64,000 bases of DNA from ZYF759 sp046297455 (GTDB lineage: Bacteria > Pseudomonadota > Alphaproteobacteria > Rhizobiales > Rhizobiaceae): contig JBKBIT010000016.1 of NCBI GenBank assembly GCA_046297455.1, positions 1 to 64,000 on the forward strand, read 5' to 3'. Below the pieces are notes generated by a model. That model was not told where the DNA came from and searched no databases. It saw only the letters and a program-made list of their open reading frames with translations. Shown piece after piece: positions 42,853 to 51,160 of this stretch. Every line of letters begins with the position of its first letter. The stretch's first letter is position 1. Both the position numbers and the translations under genes were made by a program.

Positions 42853-43228
42853 GAAAGTCGGAGTGGCGCTCCAAGGAAGCGCGACTGTCATCCATTCTTC
42901 TGCGACCTGCTTTCAAGGCTGGAGATCGCCACGACTTGAGGATGGCGACCTCTCAATCGCGCGAACGGATCGAGCGGTTCCACAGAAGAAAACGGCATCT
43001 GCGGCAAGTATTCGCTGGATTCTCACAATTTAACATTTCGGCTTCACCCAACTGAAAGTCGCCCGATATATCAGTGCGGAAACTCGGGTGGATCAGCAGG
43101 TGCAATCTCTGCTGTAGGCATGATGCCGCTCCGCTCGGCCGGCTGATCCGGCATGCAATCCCCCAAACTCGATAGCTCTATCGCGGGCCGCAACTTCTTG
43201 TGGGCCCCACTACTCAAGGTACGCGACG
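42853..43228. promoter_or_regulatory. 376-base intergenic region before the pterin-protein/kinase operon
   Basis: No convincing gene. It is slightly AT-richer than its surroundings. A perfect 14-base palindrome CGATAGCTCTATCG (43170-43183, arms 6, spacer 2) lies 45 bases upstream of the 43229 start. The promoter of the three-gene signalling operon should be here; I could not assign -35/-10 elements with confidence. Confidence 0.4.
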
Positions 43229-43726
43229 ATGAAGACATTGCTTGCCGCTATTGTTCTCCTACTGCCCATCCATGCCATTGCGGGCCCCCTCGAACGTCCG
43301 ACGGGACCCGTGGTCCTGACCATCTCCGGGAACGTCACCCACATGAATGCAGACGGGGTGGCTGAGTTCGACCTCGCCATGCTTGAGCGTCTGCAGGGGC
43401 GGGCGGCGACCATGGAGACACCGTGGACCGATGGGAGTACCGCTTTCGAAGGCCCGTTGCTTGCGGCTGTCCTTGAAGCGGCAGGCGCTTCTGGATCGCT
43501 GCTGAAGGTGAAGGCGCTCAACGATTATGCAGCGGAAGTGCCGATCGAAGATGCCTCCACTATCGAAACGATGCTCGCTACCCGAATGAACGGCGAAATC
43601 ATGTCGGTTCGCGACAAGGGCCCGCTGTTCCTCATCTATCCCTTCGACAACAGACCTGATCTCTACAACGAGAAGTATTTCTCGCGGTCGGTCTGGCAGA
43701 TCAAAGAGATCGAGGTTCAGGATTGA
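43229..43726 (+). CDS. Periplasmic pterin-binding-type (PruR-like, oxidoreductase molybdopterin-fold) protein
   Basis: 165 residues with a signal peptide (MKTLLAAIVLLLPIHAIAG). The mature protein resembles the small stand-alone molybdopterin-domain fold: VVLTISGNVTHMNADGVAEFDLAML, then TPWTDGSTAFEGPLLAAVLEAAGA, LKVKALNDYAAEVPI, GPLFLIYPFD and the C-terminal SVWQIKEIEVQD. Such proteins lack the cysteine ligand of sulfite oxidases. The known member PruR of Agrobacterium binds pterins in the periplasm and controls the c-di-GMP enzyme DcpA. Here it overlaps a hybrid histidine kinase gene by 4 bases, so it is likely the ligand-binding partner of that sensor. Ligand identity is inference. Confidence 0.75.
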   Translation: MKTLLAAIVLLLPIHAIAGPLERPTGPVVLTISGNVTHMNADGVAEFDLAMLERLQGRAATMETPWTDGSTAFEGPLLAAVLEAAGASGSLLKVKALNDYAAEVPIEDASTIETMLATRMNGEIMSVRDKGPLFLIYPFDNRPDLYNEKYFSRSVWQIKEIEVQD

Positions 43727-45846
43727 ACTCGCGGCTTGCCCACAGCAACGACGCAGTCCGTCGCGCCGGACGGGCGACGCGCTATTTGCTTCTGATAGCG
43801 CTCGCCCTGATGGTCGTGCTGGCTGGACTGTTCGGATATCTGTCCCTGCGCCAGAGCGCGATGGAAGACAGTATTCGAGAAGATGCGCTGTGGGCCGTAT
43901 ATCAGCTGGATCGCGAAACGCGGTCTCTGGGTCAATTGCTGAGGGACCAGGACGCGACGGCCCAGGAAATTTCGCTGCGATACGACATTCTCTATTCGCG
44001 CTTGTCCATTCTGTCGAACACCAGGTACGCGCCGTATTTCGAACTGAGTTCGACCTTCCACGCGCACCGCCAGCACGTGCGGGACGTGGTTCTGGGGCTG
44101 GAAGCCGATTTCGACGCATTCGCGGCCAGTGGCGCTTTTTCGCAAGAGCAGAATGCGCGCATTGTCCAAGAACTCAGTGGACTAGCGGTCACGACCGGCG
44201 AGTTCCTGACCTTTACCAATGCAGTCATGTCGGCCTCCCGCGCCGAGGCGCGCGAACGGATCATGTATCTTCAGCGCCTAGCCGCGGCTGCGGTGCTGGC
44301 GCTGCTCCTGACTATCGGACTGCTCGTGTACAATCTGGCGCGCCAGGTTCGAAGTCTCAAGCAGGCGAGCAGCGAACTGGAAGCCACGGCAAACGAATTG
44401 TCCGAGGCCTACAAGCTCGCGGATGCCGGCAACCGAGCAAAATCCGAGTTCATGGCCACCATCAGCCACGAGATCCGCACGCCACTCAACGCCATTCTCG
44501 GCATGGCCGAGTTGCTGTCTCGGGGCGAGCTGGCACCGGACGAACGCCGCCAGATCGATGTCATCGCATCGTCGGGCAACACGCTGCTGGAAATCATCAA
44601 CGAGATCCTCGACTTCGCGAAGCTCGAGCATGGCTCATTGTCCGGCGAACATGTTGCCTTCGATCCGCAGGAACTGGTGACCACTTGCGTGCGGATGCTG
44701 GAGCCGAAGGCCCGCGAACAGGGAAATGAGATATTGGTGTCGGTCACTGGTCTTGCACCGGGAGACATGCGCGTCTCAGATCCGACGCTGGTTCGGCGTG
44801 TCCTGATCAATCTCTTGAGCAATGCGGTGAAGTTCACGGATAACGGGAAGGTCAAGCTGGCCCTGACGGGAACCGAGGACCGGTTGCGATTCGAGGTGGT
44901 CGACACTGGCATCGGCATCGCTGCCGACTCCCAGAGTCTTCTTTTTCAGCCTTTCAGCCAGGTGGATGGCAGTATCAGTCGACGCTTTGGCGGAACCGGG
45001 CTCGGTCTGGCGATCAGCAAACGCATCTGCGAGGAGCTTGGCGGCGAAATCGGTCTGGAAAGCGTGCAGGGTATCGGCAGCAGGTTCTGGTTCGAAGTGC
45101 CGGTCAAGTCCGCGCCCGCGCGGGCAAGCCAGCCAGAGCCCGGTCCGGTGCCTGATGTTCCCAGCCTGAATGTGCTCGTCGTAGAGGATCAGGAATTCAA
45201 TCGGGAGGTTGCCGGCCGCTTCCTGCAACTGCTCGGACAGGAAGTGACATTTGCGAAGGACGGCGTGGAAGGCGTGAAACTCGCGACGGAAAACGATTTC
45301 GACCTGATCCTCATGGACATGCAGATGCCCGTGATGGACGGGATCGAGGCGGCGCGTGCCATACGAGCGACAGGACGGTCGGTCCCGATTGTTGCGATGA
45401 CCGCCAACGCGTCCGACAGCGACCGTCGTGCCTGCGCGGAAGCCGGGATGGATGGCTTCGAGGCAAAGCCGATTCGCATCGAACAGCTGCGAAACCTGAT
45501 CCTGAGCTTTGGCAGCAAGGAGGCGCCGGCGGCGAGCGCAGGTGAACATTCGGGCCGCGCCAGCGAACTCATCGGGGCCATTGGCGAGGATGGCTATCGC
45601 AAGCTGCTTGAAATGTTCACGGATGAGGTCGTGGTGCTGCTCAACGCCGTTCACGCTGCCTTGAACGACAAGGATAGTGATCGACTTGACCGTGCACTGC
45701 ATTCACTGAAGGGCGCAGCGCTCAACATGGGCTTGGTCGACGTGGCGGAATCGGCGGAATCCCTTCGCAAGCGATCGCTGGACGAGGTGGATATCGCGCC
45801 GATCCGGGCGCTGATCGATCGCAGTATCAATCCAGTTGCGGCGTGA
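43723..45846 (+). CDS. Hybrid sensor histidine kinase with receiver and Hpt domains
   Basis: 707 residues. TM1 about 20-42, a periplasmic helical sensor about 43-185, TM2 about 186-206, then HisKA with phospho-acceptor H249 (SHEIRTPLNAILG), HATPase (N box LLSNAVKFTDNG, G boxes DTGIGIA and GGTGLGLAIS), receiver domain with D532 (LILMDMQMPVMDG), and C-terminal Hpt with H660 (HSLKGAALNMG). All phosphorelay residues are present. The start is TTG 43723, overlapping the upstream stop, with GAGG before it; no ATG or GTG gives an intact TM1. The gene is sandwiched between a PruR-like protein and an HD-GYP regulator: a ligand-protein, kinase, c-di-GMP output relay. Confidence 0.93.
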   Translation: MNSRLAHSNDAVRRAGRATRYLLLIALALMVVLAGLFGYLSLRQSAMEDSIREDALWAVYQLDRETRSLGQLLRDQDATAQEISLRYDILYSRLSILSNTRYAPYFELSSTFHAHRQHVRDVVLGLEADFDAFAASGAFSQEQNARIVQELSGLAVTTGEFLTFTNAVMSASRAEARERIMYLQRLAAAAVLALLLTIGLLVYNLARQVRSLKQASSELEATANELSEAYKLADAGNRAKSEFMATISHEIRTPLNAILGMAELLSRGELAPDERRQIDVIASSGNTLLEIINEILDFAKLEHGSLSGEHVAFDPQELVTTCVRMLEPKAREQGNEILVSVTGLAPGDMRVSDPTLVRRVLINLLSNAVKFTDNGKVKLALTGTEDRLRFEVVDTGIGIAADSQSLLFQPFSQVDGSISRRFGGTGLGLAISKRICEELGGEIGLESVQGIGSRFWFEVPVKSAPARASQPEPGPVPDVPSLNVLVVEDQEFNREVAGRFLQLLGQEVTFAKDGVEGVKLATENDFDLILMDMQMPVMDGIEAARAIRATGRSVPIVAMTANASDSDRRACAEAGMDGFEAKPIRIEQLRNLILSFGSKEAPAASAGEHSGRASELIGAIGEDGYRKLLEMFTDEVVVLLNAVHAALNDKDSDRLDRALHSLKGAALNMGLVDVAESAESLRKRSLDEVDIAPIRALIDRSINPVAA

Positions 45847-45853
45847 GGGGGCC

Positions 45854-46975
45854 ATGTCCGTTATGCAGAAGGTTCTGATCGTCGAGGATACCCGGACCAA
45901 CCTGGCACTCATGGACATGCTGGTGAGGGAAATCGAAGGCTGCGAGACGGTGCTGTTCGATAACCCGGCCGATGTGTTGGCGGATTTGCCCCAGCTCGAT
46001 TTCGACGTGGCGCTGGTCGACTATCAGATGCCCGGTCTGAGCGGCGTCGAGCTGATCGAACGTCTGCGCCAGTGTCCGCGCGTGGCCGACAAGCCGTTGG
46101 TCATCGTAACGGCCGACAAGGACAGCAGGGTGCGCATGAAGGCGATCGACGCAGGCGCGGTGGACTTTCTTCACAAGCCCATCGAGCCCGTGGAGTTTAC
46201 CGCTCGTCTGAAGAATCTGCTGCGCTTGAGCCACTTTCAACGCGAACTTGCCGATCGTGCGAAGTGGCTCAAATCCGAGGTCGACAAGGCCACGATGGCG
46301 CTTCGTCAACGCGAGGAAGAGATCATTGAACGGCTGTCGATCGCCGCTGGCTACAAGGATTTCGAGACGGCGCGGCATGCCGCGCGAATGGCTCGCTACA
46401 GCGCGGAGATCGCCAGGGGCCTGGGCCTGGAAGAGGAGTTCTGTCAGGATCTGCAACTGGCGGCGCCGATGCATGACATCGGCAAGGTGGGCATTCGTGA
46501 TGCCGTGCTGCTGAAACGGGGGCTGCTCACCGCAGAGGAGCGGGCTCACATCACCGAACACACCGAAATCGGCAGCGCGATCCTGTCGGGGTCCAACAGT
46601 GAACTGTTGAGGATGGCTGCGGAGATCGCTGCCAGCCATCACGAGCGCTGGGACGGCGAAGGTTATCCCCGACGATTGCGGGGTACGCAGATTCCGTTGG
46701 TCGGGCGCATCTGCGCGGTGGCCGATGTGTTCGATGCTTTGACCACCGAGCGTCCCTACAAGGCCCCCTGGTCGCTGGAACGGGCGCTCGACTATCTGAG
46801 GGGCGAGGCAGGTCGGCAGTTCGATCCGGCATGCATCGAGGCGTTCGAGCTGCGTATCGAAAACATTGCCCGCATCATGGTCGACTTTGCCGATGACATC
46901 CGCGACGGTGACCCGCTTGGAGTGGAGGCATCGCCGGTGCGCTTGATCGGTTCCAGCCGGCCAGCTGCCGGTTGA
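45854..46975 (+). CDS. Response regulator with HD-GYP c-di-GMP phosphodiesterase domain
   Basis: 373 residues. Receiver domain with phospho-acceptor D56 (ALVDYQMPG) and KPIEP lysine loop, a coiled linker about 125-155, then HD-GYP about 160-350. Metal and catalytic motifs are intact: MHDIGKVGI (H207-D208), HTEIGSAIL, ASHHERWDGEGYP and DVFDALTTERPYK. It should hydrolyse c-di-GMP, gated by phosphorylation. It starts 8 bases after the kinase, so the Hpt-bearing kinase is the likely phosphodonor. A spontaneous TTG upstream at 45836 is not used; ATG follows GAGGGG. Confidence 0.94.
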   Translation: MSVMQKVLIVEDTRTNLALMDMLVREIEGCETVLFDNPADVLADLPQLDFDVALVDYQMPGLSGVELIERLRQCPRVADKPLVIVTADKDSRVRMKAIDAGAVDFLHKPIEPVEFTARLKNLLRLSHFQRELADRAKWLKSEVDKATMALRQREEEIIERLSIAAGYKDFETARHAARMARYSAEIARGLGLEEEFCQDLQLAAPMHDIGKVGIRDAVLLKRGLLTAEERAHITEHTEIGSAILSGSNSELLRMAAEIAASHHERWDGEGYPRRLRGTQIPLVGRICAVADVFDALTTERPYKAPWSLERALDYLRGEAGRQFDPACIEAFELRIENIARIMVDFADDIRDGDPLGVEASPVRLIGSSRPAAG

Positions 46976-47078
46976 CACGGTCCGCCCCATCGACTATTTC
47001 CCCGGGCGAACGGCGCGCCGCGAGGCGTGTCATTGCGTTTGGCCCGAACAGGGCATCAGGAACATTCGGGCAGGACCA

Positions 47079-47204
47079 ATGAAGATCAAGAACTCGCTCA
47101 AGGCGCTCAAGGCCCGTCATCGCGAATGCCGCATGGTGCGTCGCAAGGGTCGCGTCTACATCATCAACAAGGCTGACCCGCGCTACAAGGCCCGTCAGGG
47201 CTGA
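47079..47204 (+). CDS. ykgO: 50S ribosomal protein L36, one-cysteine type
   Basis: 41 residues, MKIKNSLKALKARHREC onward, ending NKADPRYKARQG. It is the L36 form without the four-ligand zinc site (only one cysteine remains), called YkgO in E. coli. In Alphaproteobacteria this form is usually the only L36. AGGA precedes the ATG by a few bases. Confidence 0.95.
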   Translation: MKIKNSLKALKARHRECRMVRRKGRVYIINKADPRYKARQG

Positions 47205-47240
47205 AGGCGCGCGCCTTCACGACGAATTCACTTTTGTGAT

Positions 47241-47272
47241 CGCATGGGCGGGAGTAAATTCCCGCCCATGCG
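47241..47272 (+). repeat. 13-bp hairpin enclosing the start codon of the TPR gene
   Basis: CGCATGGGCGGGA (47241-47253) pairs perfectly with TCCCGCCCATGCG (47260-47272), loop 6. The right arm contains the ATG at 47268; the left arm contains an alternative in-frame ATG at 47244. A weak T stretch (CATTTTCG) follows. It could be the ykgO terminator, a translational switch for the next gene, or both. Confidence 0.7.
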
Positions 47273-47861
47273 CATTTTCGCGATTCTATGCCTGTCTTTG
47301 GCAGTCGCCCTTCCCGCCGCGACCCATGTCGCTGGCGCACAGCAGCGTTATTCCTCGCCTGTCGCCGTGCCCATGGACCGCGGCGAGCGCATTGACGAGC
47401 TGTTCTCCGAATTGAGGCGGGCGCGCAACGAAGCTGCCGCGCAACGAGTGGCCAACCGCATCTGGCGAGAGTGGTTCCGCTCCGGCAGCGCCTCCATCGA
47501 CCTCCTCATGCAGCGGGCCGACCAGGCCATGAAGGCGCGCCGGTTCCATGCCGCGCTCGACCTTCTGGATCAGGTTGTCACCATCGCACCCAACTATCCC
47601 GAGGGCTGGAATCGTCGCGCCACGGTTCATTTCATGATGAACGACTATTCCAAGTCGATGGCGGATATCGAGCGCACGCTGAGGCTGGAGCCACGCCATT
47701 TCGGCGCCCTGGCAGGCATGGCTCAGATACTGAAGAATACCGGCCGCAAGCAGATGGCGCTCGATGCCTATATGCGCGTGCTGGAGGTCTATCCGATGAT
47801 GCGCGATGCGCAGTCCGAAGTCGGCGAGTTGGCCGACGAACTCGCCGGGCAGGGCATCTGA
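47268..47861 (+). CDS. Exported tetratricopeptide repeat protein
   Basis: 197 residues from ATG 47268 with signal peptide RIFAILCLSLAVALPAATHVAGAQ; starting at ATG 47244 adds MGGSKFPP. TPR helices occupy about residues 75-190, e.g. DQAMKARRFHAALDLLDQVVTIAPNYPEGWNRRA and GALAGMAQILKNTGRKQMALDAYMRVLEVYP. A periplasmic protein-protein interaction role is inferred. Its start is buried in a strong hairpin (47241-47272). Confidence 0.85.
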   Translation: MRIFAILCLSLAVALPAATHVAGAQQRYSSPVAVPMDRGERIDELFSELRRARNEAAAQRVANRIWREWFRSGSASIDLLMQRADQAMKARRFHAALDLLDQVVTIAPNYPEGWNRRATVHFMMNDYSKSMADIERTLRLEPRHFGALAGMAQILKNTGRKQMALDAYMRVLEVYPMMRDAQSEVGELADELAGQGI

Positions 47862-47922
47862 TTGGGGTCTGGCCGCGTATCTGATAGGAATCTGTCCTTT
47901 CAGAACCGCATTCCGGACCCTC

Positions 47923-48993
47923 ATGAACCTCATTTTCGCGACGCTTGGCTTTCTTGCTGCGCTACTGGCTGCGCTGTTCGGCGCCAGCCGTGTCGGCGCC
48001 CATCTGATCGAAACGCGCAACCCACCCGTCGGTGATTTCGCTACAGTGGCCGATACGCGGCTGCATTATGTGCACCTGCCGGCGGACGAGAATGCCGATC
48101 TGCCGCCCATCCTCTTCATCCATGGCGCGAGCGGCAATCTCCTCGACCAGATGGTGCCGATCCGTCCGCGGCTCGAAGGTCGCGCGCAGATGCTCTTTGT
48201 CGACCGGCCTGGTCACGGCTGGTCCGATCGGGGGCCGTCGGGCAATGCGACACCGGCCGGGCAGGCCGCCGCCATCGTTGCCCTGATGGACGAGCTCGGC
48301 ATGGAAGACGCAATTGTCGTCGGTCATTCTTTCGGTGGCGCAATCACGGCGGCGCTGGCGCTTCATCATCCCCAGCGCGTTCGTGGTCTCGTGTTCCTGG
48401 CAGCCGCCACCCATCCCTGGCCGGGTGCGGGTACCGTTTGGTACTATCGTGTCGCGTCGGTGCCGGTCCTGGGACGCCTGTTTGCCGAAACGCTGGCCTG
48501 GCCGGGTGGGGTCTTGCGGATGCGTCAGGCTTCCGCCTGTGTGTTCTCGCCAAATCCGCTGGCCGAAACCTATCTCGAAGAGGCCGCGATCGAACTCGTT
48601 CTTCGCCCGCATGCCTTCCAGGCCAATGCGGTCGATGTCGACGGGCTCTACGACCACGTGGTGGAAATGGCGCCGCGTTACGGCCAGATCGCCGTGCCGA
48701 CCGTGGTCATCTCGGGCGATCACGACACCGTGGTCTTCGAGGAAATCCATTCGCTGGGGCTGGCCCGCGACATTCCTGGCGCCGAACTGGTCTGGGTGCG
48801 CAACATGGGCCACAAGCCGGACTGGGTTGCGCCCGACCTCGTCGAGGCGGCTATCGCGCGGGCAGCCGGCCAGGATGTGGACCTCGCCCGCCTGGCGGCC
48901 GAGGTCGAGGCCCGTATCGCGCCGCATGCGTTCGGGCCGCTCGACGCCTGTCCGGTCGAGCGCCCCGAGGGAAGCCACCTGGCCTCGGGTTGA
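47923..48993 (+). CDS. Membrane-anchored alpha/beta hydrolase
   Basis: 356 residues. An N-terminal hydrophobic segment (LIFATLGFLAALLAALFG) anchors the protein. Catalytic landmarks: PPILFIHGASGNLLDQM (HG oxyanion), VGHSFGGAITAAL (nucleophile serine), ISGDHDTVVF (Asp) and NMGHKPDW (His). Esterase- or lipase-like, substrate unknown. ATG 47923 begins just before the anchor. It converges on pyk after 30 bases. Confidence 0.87.
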   Translation: MNLIFATLGFLAALLAALFGASRVGAHLIETRNPPVGDFATVADTRLHYVHLPADENADLPPILFIHGASGNLLDQMVPIRPRLEGRAQMLFVDRPGHGWSDRGPSGNATPAGQAAAIVALMDELGMEDAIVVGHSFGGAITAALALHHPQRVRGLVFLAAATHPWPGAGTVWYYRVASVPVLGRLFAETLAWPGGVLRMRQASACVFSPNPLAETYLEEAAIELVLRPHAFQANAVDVDGLYDHVVEMAPRYGQIAVPTVVISGDHDTVVFEEIHSLGLARDIPGAELVWVRNMGHKPDWVAPDLVEAAIARAAGQDVDLARLAAEVEARIAPHAFGPLDACPVERPEGSHLASG

Positions 48994-49023
48994 TGTGCCA
49001 ACGGTGTCCAGAAGTTCGAGGGG

Positions 49024-50460
49024 CTACATGCCCCCTTTGCCATCCGAGCCGACATAGGCAATGCGCAGCATATTGGTGGCACCAGGCGTCCTGAGGGGCA
49101 CGCCGGCGGTGATGATCACGCGGTCGCCGGCTTTGGCAAAGCCCTCCTGGAAGGCGATCCGGCAGGCACGGTTGACGACATCGTCGAGATCGGTCGCATC
49201 GTCAGAGACAACGCAATGCGTACCCCAGAGAAGCGACAGGCGGCGCGCCGTGCTGACGACTGGCGATAGGGCGATGATCGGCACGTGCGGCCGCTCGCGT
49301 GCCGCGCGAAGGCCTGTGGTGCCCGAGCCGGTGTAGCAGACGATCGCGGCCAGGTTCAGCGTCTCGGCGATCTGGCGCGCGGCAAGCGATATGGCGTCGG
49401 CGCCGGTTGCCTCCGGTTCCGTGCGCTGCGCATTGATGATGGAGGGGTAGTTGGGGTCTCGCTCCACCTGCTGGGCGATGCGATCCATCATTGCCACCGC
49501 CTCGACGGGGTAATTCCCCGCCGCCGATTCGGCCGACAGCATCACCGCATCGGCGCCCTCGAAGACCGCAATGGACACGTCCGACACCTCGGCACGGGTG
49601 GGTACCGGGGCGGATATCATCGATTCCAGCATCTGGGTGGCGATGACGACCGGCTTGCCGGCCCGCCGCGCTGCGCGCGTGATCTGCTTCTGAATGCCCG
49701 GCACCGCTTCCAGCGGCATCTCGACGCCGAGGTCGCCGCGGGCCACCATCAGCGCGTCGGAAAGCTCGATGATCTCGGCCAGGCGTTGCACGGCCTGCGG
49801 CTTCTCGATCTTCGACATGATGCCGGCGCGGCCGCGCGCGATCTTGCGCACTTCGGCGATGTCGTCGGGGCGCTGCACGAATGACAGTGCGATCCAGTCC
49901 ACATCGGCGGCGAGCGCGGCATCCAGATCCTTGCGGTCCTTGTCCGTCAGCGCGCCGACCGGCAGGTCGGTGTCGGGCAGGCTGATGCCCTTGCGGTCGG
50001 AAATCTTGGTGCCCGATATCACCTTGGCCCGGATCGACTTGCCGTCGCAGGCAACGGCTTCCATCTGCAGGCGACCGTCGTCGATTAGCAGCCGGTGACC
50101 TGGCTGCACCGATTTCAGGATTTCGGGATGCGGCAGGTAGACCCGCGTGGCGTCGCCGGGTGCGGGATTGCCGTCGAAGGTGAACTCCTGGCCGGCCTTC
50201 ATCTCTTGCAGGCCGTCGGCGAAAGCGCCGACGCGCAGTTTCGGCCCCTGGAGATCGGCGAGAATGCCGATGGCGCGGCCCAGTTCCTTCTCGACCGACC
50301 GGATGCGGTCGATCAGGGTCCGCATCAGTTCGTGATTGGTATGGCTCATGTTTATGCGAAACACATCCGCGCCGGCCTCGAAAAGCTGGCGGATCATTGT
50401 TTCGTCGGAGGAAGCGGGTCCGAGGGTCGCTAGTATCTTGACCTTGCGGCTGCGTCTCAT
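49024..50460 (-). CDS. pyk: Pyruvate kinase
   Basis: 478 residues. KILATLGPASSDETMIRQL, the FRINMSHTNHELM substrate segment, ILADLQGPKLRVG, the catalytic-lysine region IMSKIEKPQAVQRL, the metal-site MVARGDLGVEMPLEAVP and KPVVIATQMLESMI are complete. It makes pyruvate and ATP from phosphoenolpyruvate. Its start overlaps the stop of a DUF1036 gene upstream by 4 bases, a conserved arrangement in Rhizobiales. Confidence 0.97.
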   Translation of the reverse strand: MRRSRKVKILATLGPASSDETMIRQLFEAGADVFRINMSHTNHELMRTLIDRIRSVEKELGRAIGILADLQGPKLRVGAFADGLQEMKAGQEFTFDGNPAPGDATRVYLPHPEILKSVQPGHRLLIDDGRLQMEAVACDGKSIRAKVISGTKISDRKGISLPDTDLPVGALTDKDRKDLDAALAADVDWIALSFVQRPDDIAEVRKIARGRAGIMSKIEKPQAVQRLAEIIELSDALMVARGDLGVEMPLEAVPGIQKQITRAARRAGKPVVIATQMLESMISAPVPTRAEVSDVSIAVFEGADAVMLSAESAAGNYPVEAVAMMDRIAQQVERDPNYPSIINAQRTEPEATGADAISLAARQIAETLNLAAIVCYTGSGTTGLRAARERPHVPIIALSPVVSTARRLSLLWGTHCVVSDDATDLDDVVNRACRIAFQEGFAKAGDRVIITAGVPLRTPGATNMLRIAYVGSDGKGGM

Positions 50461-50945
50461 CTGGTCCCCGTGCCTGTTATCGTTGCGCCAGCCGCTCCTG
50501 CGGTTGGCCCCTCATCCGTGAGCTGCACCATCCAGCTCGACTGTTCCCCGGTATCGTATTCCTGGAAGCCGGCGCGCTGGAAGCCGCGTGCAAAGCAATC
50601 GCTCGTGCCTGCGATCTTGAATTCGCGATCGGCCACGCACATCGAGATCGGCCCTTCCCAGCGTCCGCCGCGCTCGGCATCCTCGGCATAGAGATAGTAA
50701 TAGCGCGAAGACAGCGGCCCCTCGATCAGCGTCTTGCAGGCGGATGCCTCGACGTGCCACCAGCCTTCGCTGACCCAGCCTGCCTGCGCGCGATAGCCGA
50801 TGGCGACGCCGACCAGAACCTGGGTTGCGTTGCAGACGCGAAAATCCGCGTGGGCAGGCATCGTCGCTCCGGCAGATGCGCACACTGCAAGCACTAACGT
50901 TCCAAGAAGCGGCGTCATGCGCATTCGCAAGGCCGAAAATCCCAT
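50457..50945 (-). CDS. DUF1036 family exported protein
   Basis: 162 residues with a signal peptide (MTPLLGTLVLAVCASAGATMPAHA). Mature DUF1036 domain: ADFRVCNATQVLVGVAIGYRA, then GWWHVEASACKTLIEGPLSSRYYYLYAED and ADREFKIAGTSDCFARGFQRAGFQEYDTGE, with four cysteines likely in two disulfides. Unknown function, periplasmic. It leads directly into pyk with overlapping stop and start, so the two are translated together. ATG 50945 chosen; M residues 7-9 codons later would also serve. Confidence 0.85.
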   Translation of the reverse strand: MGFSALRMRMTPLLGTLVLAVCASAGATMPAHADFRVCNATQVLVGVAIGYRAQAGWVSEGWWHVEASACKTLIEGPLSSRYYYLYAEDAERGGRWEGPISMCVADREFKIAGTSDCFARGFQRAGFQEYDTGEQSSWMVQLTDEGPTAGAAGATITGTGTR

Positions 50946-51160
50946 AAGGGCGCCTTTCGCCAGAGGCCAAATCAGCATTTCCACCCACCCTTTTCAAAGA
51001 ACCGCGCATGCATGTCAACGCGGCCGTCGGCGGGCCTTGCCTCTTCCGGCCGCTTCGATTCCCTTTGCCGCAAAGATGGCCAAACGGCGGCATTGCGCTG
51101 GCGTGGGGTTCGTGGAAGACAGGTACGATCCTCACCGCGACTTCGACAGAGACTGATGCA

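Noticed and set aside
43153..43365. A 70-codon frame overlapping the start of the PruR-like gene
   Set aside because: It runs out of frame into a gene with a clear signal peptide; Arg/Cys/His-rich shadow composition.
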